Positions 1 to 5,952 of a stretch of DNA of 13,257 nucleotides are shown here, one piece after another. Source of the DNA: Candidatus Sphingobacterium stercoripullorum (GTDB taxonomy: Bacteria; Bacteroidota; Bacteroidia; Sphingobacteriales; Sphingobacteriaceae); contig DXEZ01000124.1 in assembly GCA_019114715.1 (NCBI GenBank), positions 1-13,257 on the forward strand, read 5' to 3'. The translations under genes and the position numbers were made by a program. A model generated the notes under the pieces. The model did no database searches. It was not told the DNA's origin and saw nothing but the letters and a program-made list of their open reading frames with translations. The stretch's first letter is position 1; the number at the start of each line of letters is the position of its first letter.

Positions 1-1
1 A

Positions 2-430
2 GGAATCTCGCTCGATCAATTGGTGCAGAACTTGGACTTTGCACCAACGATTCTCGATTATGCAGGGATAAAGCCGCCAGCAAGTATGCAAGGCGAATCC
101 TTCCGCAGGCTGCTTACTGGAGACCAGAATCAAGGTTGGAGAGATGCTATTTATTACACCTACTACGAGTATCCATCTATACATATGGTGAAACGACACT
201 ATGGAATACGAACCGACCGTTATAAGCTAATTCATTTTTACTACGATGTGGATGAATGGGAGTTATACGATCTGGAACATGATCCCCAGGAAATGAGAAA
301 TGTATACCAGGACCCTGAGTATAAATTAGTAAGAGAAAATCTACATCAAAAGCTCCTAGAAACTAGAGCTTATTACGGCGACTCGGGTGCATTAAATAAA
401 AAATTCCTATACGATGCAGGGCTGAAGTAA
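2..430 (+). CDS. Sulfatase, C-terminal fragment (gene starts before the window)
   Basis: The reading frame is open from base 2 to a TAA at 428-430 and gives 142 residues, so the catalytic N-terminal part lies upstream of the window. What is visible is the end of an alkaline-phosphatase-like fold: the stretch LDFAPTILDYAGIKPPASMQ followed by GESFRRLLTG is the usual 'D-x-x-PT-(I/L)-L-x-x-AG ... P-x-x-(M)QG-x-S-L' segment of type I sulfatases. The C-terminal part has an IRTDRYKLIHFY segment and a WELYDLEHDPQEMRNVY segment, which form the small C-terminal subdomain (DUF4976 type) of these enzymes. Family members hydrolyse sulfate esters, often of algal or host polysaccharides, and are exported; whether this one is cannot be seen because the signal peptide and the formylglycine site (C/S-x-P-x-R) are outside the window. 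A TTG codon at 20 could be mistaken for a start, but the frame is open on both sides of it and the homology-like pattern continues upstream. Substrate unknown. Confidence 0.88.
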   Translation, partial: GISLDQLVQNLDFAPTILDYAGIKPPASMQGESFRRLLTGDQNQGWRDAIYYTYYEYPSIHMVKRHYGIRTDRYKLIHFYYDVDEWELYDLEHDPQEMRNVYQDPEYKLVRENLHQKLLETRAYYGDSGALNKKFLYDAGLK

Positions 431-501
431 GGTAGCATGGAATAAAAGGAACACGTTGCCATTTGCCAATCTTTTATAATATAAATTCCCAATTCACACA
501 C

Positions 502-1177
502 AAAAATTTGTTGTTGTTTATTGGATATATCATCAAATCATGGATTGTCGCTGGTCGATCTAGGATCTCATACCGGAGTCCTTGAAGGCTCATATGCGCT
601 GTTTACCATCCTAATAATATGGCCGAAACTATAATCACTGCAGACCAGGGTGTGCAAGACACATACTATACATTGATGAAAGATGATCTGGGCGTAATTT
701 ATTTCTACGAATTTAATCCTTGTGTTTCTTCTCCTTCTACTCAGTATCAGGAAATTAGAAATAATGCTGATATTAATCAATTGTCATTTATAACTTCCTC
801 TGGATTGTTAGAGCACTTTTATTATGCTGTGGATAATAAATAAACTTATACGACATTCCAACCATTAGAGCGAGAGTGGTTTGTGAGTTTGAAAACTCCA
901 AAGTAATAAAGGACTTATAGATGTTTAAAGGGAAAGTTATGGTATCCACGTTGACCCCATGTTTAATAGCCGAATAGTAGTTGGTGTTGATGATGATAAT
1001 GGCAGTTAAGAGGGGTACTACTTAGATCTTTTACTAATAGGTGATGTTTCAGGGAGTACCCACTCTAAAAAGTTCGATGAGTTTGGAGAAATTGTAGAGC
1101 TCAATTATAGAAATCCTTTCATAGTAACTATTAAAAACACCAATCCCCTGCAAGTTCTACATGCGGGGGGTGGGTGA
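502..1177 (+). pseudogene. Decayed gene, function not recognised
   Basis: No intact gene lies between the sulfatase stop (430) and the minus-strand acetyltransferase (1273), but protein-like fragments follow one another in different plus-strand frames. Frame 1 is open from about 502 (KNLLLFIGYIIKSW, hydrophobic) to a TGA at 583-585, then from 586 to a TAA at 841-843; this second part contains an ATG at 619 and the segment DLGVIYFYEFNPCVSSPSTQ. Frame 3 is open from 843 to a TAG at about 927 (NLYDIPTIRARVVCEFENSK). Frame 2 runs from about 926 to a TAA at 1007 (SYGIHVDPMFNSRIVVGVDD) and on to a TGA at 1175 (FDEFGEIVELNYRNPFIVTI). The fragments have protein-like composition and join head to tail, so I read them as one gene with at least two frameshifts and two internal stops. 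The hydrophobic beginning could be a former signal peptide. The alternative is several chance short frames in AT-rich DNA. No family recognised. The stretch 431-501 shows nothing I can name. Confidence 0.42.
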
Positions 1178-1188
1178 ATAGTAGCTAT

Positions 1189-1230
1189 AAACTGTTTCAA
1201 CTGGATGAGTGAGCTTACCCGAGACAGTTT
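1189..1230. other. Inverted repeat downstream of the acetyltransferase gene
   Basis: The arms AAACTGTTTC (1189-1198) and GAGACAGTTT (1221-1230) pair over 10 positions with one G-U wobble on the plus strand, with a 22-nt loop. It lies between the decayed gene and the end of the minus-strand GNAT gene, so it could act as a terminator for either strand. There is no strong T-run on either side, so a terminator role is only a guess. Confidence 0.3.
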
Positions 1231-1272
1231 AAGTAAGAATTGATTTAAGTTGTGAGTTAGTGCATTGGCTTA

Positions 1273-1725
1273 TCACTCGATATACTTCATTTTGTACATA
1301 TGGAAGCCTTCTGCCCAGTAGTCAGTCACTTTCTGAACCAGCTTAAAGCCTTGTTTCTCATAAAACTTAAATGCAAACTGCGAAGTTCTAACAACGATCT
1401 CATGAATGCCTGATATTGCATGAATCTTATCGATCCGGTGTTGTAATAATTGACTACCAAAAGACCTGCCTTGATATTCCGGGTGAATGATGTCCCAGCT
1501 TATAAAGGCAGTTTTTTTATCGGCAGAAAAATTGATGCCGCCACAGCCAATCATTTGTCCCTTAAAAAGCAAAACGTAATAAAGCTCAATTTCAGAGTTT
1601 AAGTACCGCTTTAAATCCCCTTCTTCTTCTATAGCAAAGTATTTCGGGGTATTTAATCGAAAAAGATTAAGGACTTCGTATTCATCCTTCGATTGGTACT
1701 CCCGTATAATAGCAGGTTGTGTCAT
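1273..1725 (-). CDS. GNAT family N-acetyltransferase
   Basis: A 150-residue protein of the usual length for a single-domain Gcn5-related acetyltransferase, expected in the cytoplasm, moving an acetyl group from acetyl-CoA to an amine. The acetyl-CoA pyrophosphate-binding loop of motif A (Q/R-x-x-G-x-G/A) is seen as Y84-QGRSFG-S at residues 85-90, preceded by the strand FISWDIIHPEY (74-84). The C-terminal motif B is FKFYEKQGFK (119-128), where the Tyr is the common general acid of GNATs. The N-terminal part starts with the typical IREYQSKDEYEVLNLF helix region. The start is the ATG at 1725-1723; there is no Shine-Dalgarno sequence, as usual in this group. The next gene on the same strand (TRIC channel) ends 162 bp upstream with a terminator-like hairpin between, so the gene probably has its own promoter. 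The substrate cannot be predicted. Confidence 0.85.
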   Translation of the reverse strand: MTQPAIIREYQSKDEYEVLNLFRLNTPKYFAIEEEGDLKRYLNSEIELYYVLLFKGQMIGCGGINFSADKKTAFISWDIIHPEYQGRSFGSQLLQHRIDKIHAISGIHEIVVRTSQFAFKFYEKQGFKLVQKVTDYWAEGFHMYKMKYIE

Positions 1726-1833
1726 TTGTAAAAATCAGTTATAGAATCCTAGAACAAAATAAGACTATGTGGCTCATTTAATCGCATTAACAATTACTCT
1801 TATTGCATAAGGAATTCTTAAATAACTCTATTT

Positions 1834-1864
1834 AAAAAAAGGCTAACCTATTAAAAAATGGTTA
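1834..1864 (-). terminator. Probable rho-independent terminator of the TRIC channel gene
   Basis: Read on the minus strand, TAACC and GGTTA (plus-strand arms 1844-1848 and 1860-1864) form a 5-bp stem with an 11-nt AT-rich loop, followed after GCC by a run of seven T (plus-strand A-run 1834-1840). It lies just after the stop of the minus-strand channel gene. The stem is short, so strength is uncertain. Confidence 0.42.
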
Positions 1865-1887
1865 ATCTAATTTTTAGTTTCCAATCG

Positions 1888-2601
1888 TTATTTCACTTGA
1901 TTGAATTTTTTCATACGTTCTTCGGAACAAAAGGGGAGGTTCCAGTTCCGCGTGACGGCAACCATGCGTAAAGAAAAACAAATCCCGATTGCAAAAATAG
2001 CTACACCATCGGCTGGGAGGTTTAAATAATGCCCGCCGACGACAATAATTGCTGCTAATAAGGCAGCTGCAGCGTAAATCTCCTTCTTTAAGATCATCGG
2101 AATTCGGGTGAGTAAGATGTCACGAATAGCACCACCTCCAACTGCGGTAATGACACCTAAGAATACAGCCATCATACCATTATGACCGAATGCTATAGTT
2201 TTTTCTGCACCAAAAACTGCAAAAAAAGCAAGACCAATAGCATCGAAAAGAATAACAGGCCGTTTAAGCTTTTCCAGCCATCCGTAAAGGCTAACGGTTA
2301 GAACAACAGCTAAAAGAGCGGTCGCTAAATAATACCAGGTCGATAATCCTGCAGGCGGCAGAGCTCCAATGCATACATCTCGAATGATTCCTCCACCTGT
2401 GGCTACAGTCATCGCTAAAAAGGCAATGCCAAATAAGTCCAATCCATATTGACGTGCGGCAACAGCGCCACTCACGGCAAATGCAAATGTGCCTATTAAG
2501 TCAAGGACGAGGTAGAGTGTGTCTATTTTTTCCACTAATGATAATCTATTGTAAACATTAAGAAATAGCGGGTCCTCGCGTTTGATATCAGCGACAGACA
2601 C
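1888..2601 (-). CDS. TRIC / UPF0126 family trimeric cation channel protein
   Basis: A 237-residue integral membrane protein with about seven hydrophobic segments and the internal duplication typical of the UPF0126 (TRIC, YicG/YadS-like) family. Each repeat begins with a D-x-I-G helix (LDLIGTFAFAVSGAVAA at 33-49; FDAIGLAFFAVFGAEK at 119-134) and ends with a glycine-rich hinge carrying an Arg-Asp pair (GGGIIRDVCIG at 69-79; GGGAIRDILL at 155-164). The glycine hinges kink the pore-lining helices in prokaryotic TRIC channels, which are potassium-permeable homotrimers of the inner membrane; the cellular role in bacteria is poorly known. The first in-frame start is a GTG at 2601, giving about 25 residues of polar N-terminal extension compared with the usual start close to the first helix. 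A second GTG, at residue 23 (VEKIDTLYLVLD), is an alternative that would give a family-typical 215 residues. The C-terminus is basic and cytoplasm-like. Confidence 0.87.
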   Translation of the reverse strand: MSVADIKREDPLFLNVYNRLSLVEKIDTLYLVLDLIGTFAFAVSGAVAARQYGLDLFGIAFLAMTVATGGGIIRDVCIGALPPAGLSTWYYLATALLAVVLTVSLYGWLEKLKRPVILFDAIGLAFFAVFGAEKTIAFGHNGMMAVFLGVITAVGGGAIRDILLTRIPMILKKEIYAAAALLAAIIVVGGHYLNLPADGVAIFAIGICFSLRMVAVTRNWNLPFCSEERMKKFNQVK

Positions 2602-2800
2602 CGGATTTCAGTATAAAGAAATTGACGAAATATAACCTTTAGTTTAGATATATTTCTTGAATTAATGTTATAGTTTTTATTTTTTGATTTGCTGCTGCAA
2701 AAATTAAGGTTATAATTGCTTCTTCATTCTCATTATTTCTGCTGCTCCATGGTCTCTGTTGGGATGCAGTTGCCTCAATGAAAAATTAAGCCGAAGATTT

Positions 2801-2948
2801 ACGTCTAAAATCGTCTAAACTTTGTGTGAAAAAAATCCTTTAGACGATGTTTTTTTAGACGTTATTTCCCTAGTTGTTTGATATGTAGTGTTTTGGGCTC
2901 GTCTAAAAACGCTGATATAAATATAATTAGACAAATGAATTTAGACGA
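2801..2948. repeat. Cluster of six TTTAGACG octamers forming nested inverted repeats
   Basis: The octamer TTTAGACG occurs at 2839-2846, 2854-2861 and 2940-2947, and its complement CGTCTAAA at 2802-2809, 2812-2819 and 2900-2907; a degenerate copy, ATTAGACA, lies at 2926-2933. All six pair as longer inverted repeats: ACGTCTAAAA (2801-2810) with TTTTAGACGT (2853-2862); TCGTCTAAA (2811-2819) with TTTAGACGA (2839-2847), nested inside the first; and TCGTCTAAA (2899-2907) with TTTAGACGA (2940-2948). The first four could fold into a 19-bp stem with a 5-nt bulge on one arm. The cluster lies between divergent genes, 200 bp before the channel gene start and about 245 bp before the NmrA-like gene start. 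It may be a multi-site operator, a structured RNA, or a remnant of a recombination site. No function can be assigned from sequence alone. Confidence 0.75.
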
Positions 2949-2987
2949 AGAGCTAGGTTTAGCACTTTAAAAGGCAACCTTATAGTA

Positions 2988-3042
2988 GAACAAATAGAGC
3001 TCGAGATATTAATACCCAAACATTTGAGCTTCTGTTTTGTTC
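2988..3042. other. Imperfect inverted repeat (possible large hairpin)
   Basis: The outer arms GAACAAA (2988-2994) and TTTGTTC (3036-3042) pair perfectly, and the inner arms AGAGCTC (2996-3002) and GAGCT-T-CT (3026-3033, one bulged T) pair next to them, leaving a loop of about 23 nt. It starts 40 bp after the TTTAGACG cluster and ends directly next to another hairpin. Function unknown. Confidence 0.4.
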
Positions 3043-3066
3043 TTTACTTAAGGGGCTTTAAGTAAA
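3043..3066. other. Perfect 9-bp hairpin with 6-nt loop
   Basis: TTTACTTAA (3043-3051) and TTAAGTAAA (3058-3066) are perfect complements around the loop GGGGCT. The stem is AT-rich and has no clear T-run on either strand, so an operator or RNA element is as likely as a terminator. It abuts the larger inverted repeat ending at 3042. Confidence 0.5.
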
Positions 3067-3080
3067 AGGTTCATAATCTT

Positions 3081-3123
3081 TAGCACCATTCCTACAAGTT
3101 TTTTGTTGAATTGTGCGGTGCTA
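3081..3123. other. Inverted repeat in the region upstream of the NmrA-like gene
   Basis: TAGCACC (3081-3087) and GGTGCTA (3117-3123) are exact complements, with ACAA/TTGT pairing possible inside the 29-nt interval, followed by ATTTTAG. It lies 70 bp before the ATG at 3193 and may belong to the leader of that gene, or be a weak terminator for a transcript from the repeat cluster. The rest of the interval 2602-3192 shows no open frame of note and no recognised RNA gene. Confidence 0.35.
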
Positions 3124-3192
3124 TTTTAGAATCTTATATTGTAGCTTTATTCCTTATTCTAAGGTGTTGAACCCTTTAAATTAAAATTAACG

Positions 3193-4068
3193 ATGAAAAG
3201 TGAAGTCTATACAATAATTGGTAGCACAGGAACTATAGGTTCAGAGCTTGTTCGTCTACTAGTCCAAGAGAAAGTTTCCGTTCGTGCAATTATGCGAAAC
3301 TTTAACCGTATTCAAGAAGACCTGTCCTATGTGCACTGGGTAAAGGCGGATATCGAAAAGGAGGAACTGTTAAATGGAGTTTTAGCAGGCACCACTAGGT
3401 TGTTTCTCCTTTCAGGTAATCGCCCTGGGTTTAGCAAGTCGCAGATTCAGGTTGTAGAAAAGGCTAAAGAATTAGGTGTTCAGCACATTGTAAAACTATC
3501 GGCATTAGGGGCCACTTCAAGGAGTAAATCAGGCTTAACAAAAGAACACTACGATGTAGAGCAAGCATTGGAAGCATCGGGGCTTTCTTATACTATACTC
3601 AGGCCACATGCTTTTATGCAAAACTGGCTGAGTGATGTGGCGAAAACGGTTCGTAAGGAGAATAAAATATATGCTGCGGTAGGGGATGGCAAGGTTCCAT
3701 TTATTGACACGCGCGATATTGCGGCAGTGGCAGCTGAAGCGCTATTGCACCCCGAGAAGCACAACAAGAAACTTTATGTACTAACCAGTGGAATAGCCTT
3801 CAGTTATTACGATTTAGCGCACGCAGTCTCCCAGGCTACTCAAAAAGAGGTTGTCTATGTGCCTTTATCGATGGAGGAGATGAGAAAGCGAATGCAAGAT
3901 CAGGGGATTAATGATGCTATGATTGAAGGCTATTTGTCTCTAGCAGCTCACCAAAAAGCTGGAGGAGCAACAGCCAGAGTGTCCTCTGATGTCAAAGATG
4001 TACTTGGCAGGGAGCCCATAACAGTAGAGCAGTTTGCTGATGAATTTAAAGAGTATTTTAAAGCGTGA
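3193..4068 (+). CDS. NmrA-like / atypical short-chain dehydrogenase family NAD(P)-binding protein
   Basis: A 291-residue cytoplasmic Rossmann-fold protein. The dinucleotide-binding loop is at the very N-terminus: strand VYTIIG followed by GSTGTIG (10-16), the TGATGxxG-type motif of atypical SDRs. RAIMRN at 31-36 has an Arg after the second strand, which favours NADP(H) over NAD(H). HIVKLSALGA (98-107) is the end-of-strand 4 segment, followed by KEHYDVEQAL (117-126), the HxxxE pattern of NmrA-like proteins, and LRPHAFMQNW (136-145), the hallmark 'LRP-x-x-F-M-x-N' of this family. The canonical YxxxK catalytic pair of classical SDRs is not evident. Relatives include NmrA redox sensors, triphenylmethane/quinone reductases and azoreductase-like proteins; which of these applies cannot be decided. 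The start ATG is close to the family start and no earlier ATG is in frame. It lies 214 bp before the ThDP enzyme on the same strand, probably a separate transcription unit, with the long structured region upstream as a candidate control region. Confidence 0.85.
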   Translation: MKSEVYTIIGSTGTIGSELVRLLVQEKVSVRAIMRNFNRIQEDLSYVHWVKADIEKEELLNGVLAGTTRLFLLSGNRPGFSKSQIQVVEKAKELGVQHIVKLSALGATSRSKSGLTKEHYDVEQALEASGLSYTILRPHAFMQNWLSDVAKTVRKENKIYAAVGDGKVPFIDTRDIAAVAAEALLHPEKHNKKLYVLTSGIAFSYYDLAHAVSQATQKEVVYVPLSMEEMRKRMQDQGINDAMIEGYLSLAAHQKAGGATARVSSDVKDVLGREPITVEQFADEFKEYFKA

Positions 4069-4282
4069 TTCGCTGCTTTAGTTTTGGCAGTAATTCATCA
4101 AGAGGTAAAGAGGATACCTAAAGTCTAATTAACACAAACTTTCGTAAATAAGATTCGGTTTTTTTAATTTTATTGTACACGGTTGTTGTTTTCCTTACCA
4201 GAAATAAACTCTTGATGGCAATAAATCTCAAAAATTTGAAGTTAATTAATTGCAGTCCTATATAATAAAAAACAAACTTATG

Positions 4283-5917
4283 ATGAAAGCATCTGATTTA
4301 TTTGTGAAAGCTTTAATAAATGAAGGCGTGAACTATGTTTTCGGAGTCCCAGGAGAAGAAAATTTAGATTTAATAGAATCTCTTCGGGATTCACCCATAG
4401 AGTTTGTTGCTACTCGTCATGAGCAGGGAGCTGGGTTTATGGCAGCGACTTATGGCCGCCTTACTGGGAAGCCAGGAGTATGTTTAGCAACCTTGGGGCC
4501 AGGGGCAACGAATTTAGTGACTCCGGCTGCGTATGCAACACTTGGAGGGATGCCTCTGGTTATTATCACCGGCCAGAAACCTTTATCCTTTAATACACAA
4601 GGACGATTTCAAATTATTGATGTTGTAGATCTAATGCGGCCTGTGACCAAATCTTCACACCAGATAGTGAATGCCCAAACCATTGCTGCATGGATAAGAG
4701 AAAGTTTTCGGATAGCGCATAAGGAAAGACAGGGTGCAGTTCATTTAGAGCTTCCTGAGGATGTAGCTACAGAAGAGGTGACTAGTTGGGTGATAAACCC
4801 AGGTAATACCGATCAACCTATTGCTAGCCCACGCAGTATTAGTGATGCGGTGAAAATGATCGAAGATGCACAAATGCCGCTGTTTTTATTTGGCGCAGGA
4901 ACAAACAAAAAGGCAACTTGTCAAGCATTAACCCAACTGGTTAATAGTACGGGTATTCCTTTTTTTAACACACAGATGGGGAAAGGCGTAGTGGATGAAA
5001 GGCATGATCTGTATTTAGGAACTGCCGCTTTATCTGGCGATGATTTTTTACATGAAGCCATCGATAAGGCGGATCTTATCATCAATATAGGGCACGATGT
5101 TATTGAAAAACCTCCTTTTTTAATGAAACCTGACGGTGCAAAAGTCATTCATATAAATTATTTTCCTGCCGAGATTGATAACGTCTACTTTCCACAGCTT
5201 AATGTGGTTGGTGACATAGCAGATTCCATTCAGCGTATAAGTAGCCAAGTAGAAGTATCAACCCATTGGGATTTCTCCTTTTATCGGAAAATGAAAAGTA
5301 AGGTTGAATCGCATATAAGTAAATATTTTGAAGATTCGCGGTTTCCAATTCTTCCGCAGCGATTGGTGCAAATTATGCGTCACGAATTGCCAGATGATGG
5401 GATAGTCTCTTTGGATAATGGAATTTACAAAATTTGGTTTGCAAGGAATTATAAAGCCTACCAGCAAAACACATTGCTCTTAGATAACGCGCTAGCAACT
5501 ATGGGGGCTGGTCTACCTGCGGCAATGATGGCAAAAATATTGAACCCAAATAAGAAAGTTGTTGCGGTTGTCGGTGATGGTGGGTTTTTAATGAATTCCC
5601 AAGAGCTGGAAACTGCGGTCCGCCTGAAGTTGGATTTGACGGTGATTGTTTTAAATGACGGTTCTTACGGGATGATAAAGTGGAAGCAAGAAGAAATGGG
5701 GTTTAAAGAGTATGGAATGGATTATGGAAATCCAGATTTCGTTAAGTATGCTGAAAGTTATGGTGCAACAGCCTACCGTCCGGACAACGACGAAGAGTTT
5801 AAGGAAGTTCTTTTAAAAAGCTTAAATGGGGAAGGCTTGCAATTAATAGACTTAGCAGTAGACTACTCCCTAAATCACCCGATATTAAATGTCTTATTGA
5901 AAGAAAATAAGAGTTAA
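4283..5917 (+). CDS. Acetolactate synthase-like thiamine-diphosphate enzyme
   Basis: A 544-residue ThDP-dependent enzyme with the three-domain layout of the acetohydroxyacid synthase/pyruvate oxidase family. The N-terminal PYR domain has VFGVPGEENLDL and TRHEQGAGFMAATYGR, where E47 is the conserved glutamate that activates the cofactor, and CLATLGPGATNLVTPAA next to it. The middle domain follows at about 190-320. The C-terminal PP domain carries the Mg/ThDP motif GDG (431-433) with NDG 26 residues further on (458-460). Close relatives are annotated as the large subunit of acetolactate synthase; no regulatory small subunit (ilvN) gene is next to it, which speaks against a role in branched-chain amino acid synthesis. 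I chose the ATG at 4283 (MKASDLFVKAL, the family-typical start); an ATG at 4280 and a TTG at 4250 are in frame. The partner aldehyde dehydrogenase starts 35 bp downstream, so the real substrate may be a 2-oxo acid or aldehyde other than pyruvate. The family name is well supported, the reaction is not. Confidence 0.85.
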   Translation: MKASDLFVKALINEGVNYVFGVPGEENLDLIESLRDSPIEFVATRHEQGAGFMAATYGRLTGKPGVCLATLGPGATNLVTPAAYATLGGMPLVIITGQKPLSFNTQGRFQIIDVVDLMRPVTKSSHQIVNAQTIAAWIRESFRIAHKERQGAVHLELPEDVATEEVTSWVINPGNTDQPIASPRSISDAVKMIEDAQMPLFLFGAGTNKKATCQALTQLVNSTGIPFFNTQMGKGVVDERHDLYLGTAALSGDDFLHEAIDKADLIINIGHDVIEKPPFLMKPDGAKVIHINYFPAEIDNVYFPQLNVVGDIADSIQRISSQVEVSTHWDFSFYRKMKSKVESHISKYFEDSRFPILPQRLVQIMRHELPDDGIVSLDNGIYKIWFARNYKAYQQNTLLLDNALATMGAGLPAAMMAKILNPNKKVVAVVGDGGFLMNSQELETAVRLKLDLTVIVLNDGSYGMIKWKQEEMGFKEYGMDYGNPDFVKYAESYGATAYRPDNDEEFKEVLLKSLNGEGLQLIDLAVDYSLNHPILNVLLKENKS

Positions 5918-5952
5918 TAACAAAGTTTAAGAATATATAAGAAACATAGATA

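Noticed and set aside
568..780. A minus-strand frame of 70 residues
   Set aside because: It lies opposite the stronger plus-strand remnant, has a basic low-quality composition and no recognisable features.
619..843. An ATG-started plus-strand frame of 74 residues that could be called as a small intact gene
   Set aside because: It is open upstream of its ATG and is continued after its stop by protein-like fragments in other frames, so a broken larger gene explains it better.
2801..2948. The repeated TTTAGACG copies as a CRISPR array
   Set aside because: The repeats are only 8-10 bp, occur in both orientations and have irregular spacing; no cas genes are near.
2801..2948. The octamer cluster as a replication origin (DnaA boxes) or parS site
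   Set aside because: TTTAGACG does not resemble TTATCCACA or the parS palindrome, and no dnaA, parA or parB gene is in the window.
4103..4119. AGGTA/TACCT hairpin after the NmrA-like gene as its terminator
   Set aside because: The stem is only 5 bp and no T-run follows; the T-run at about 4159-4165 has no stem in front of it.
4921..5148. Minus-strand frame within the ThDP enzyme gene
   Set aside because: Opposite-strand shadow of a clearly conserved coding region; no domain and no start context. The same applies to 5258-5467 (-), 6390-6725 (-) and 6698-6892 (-).
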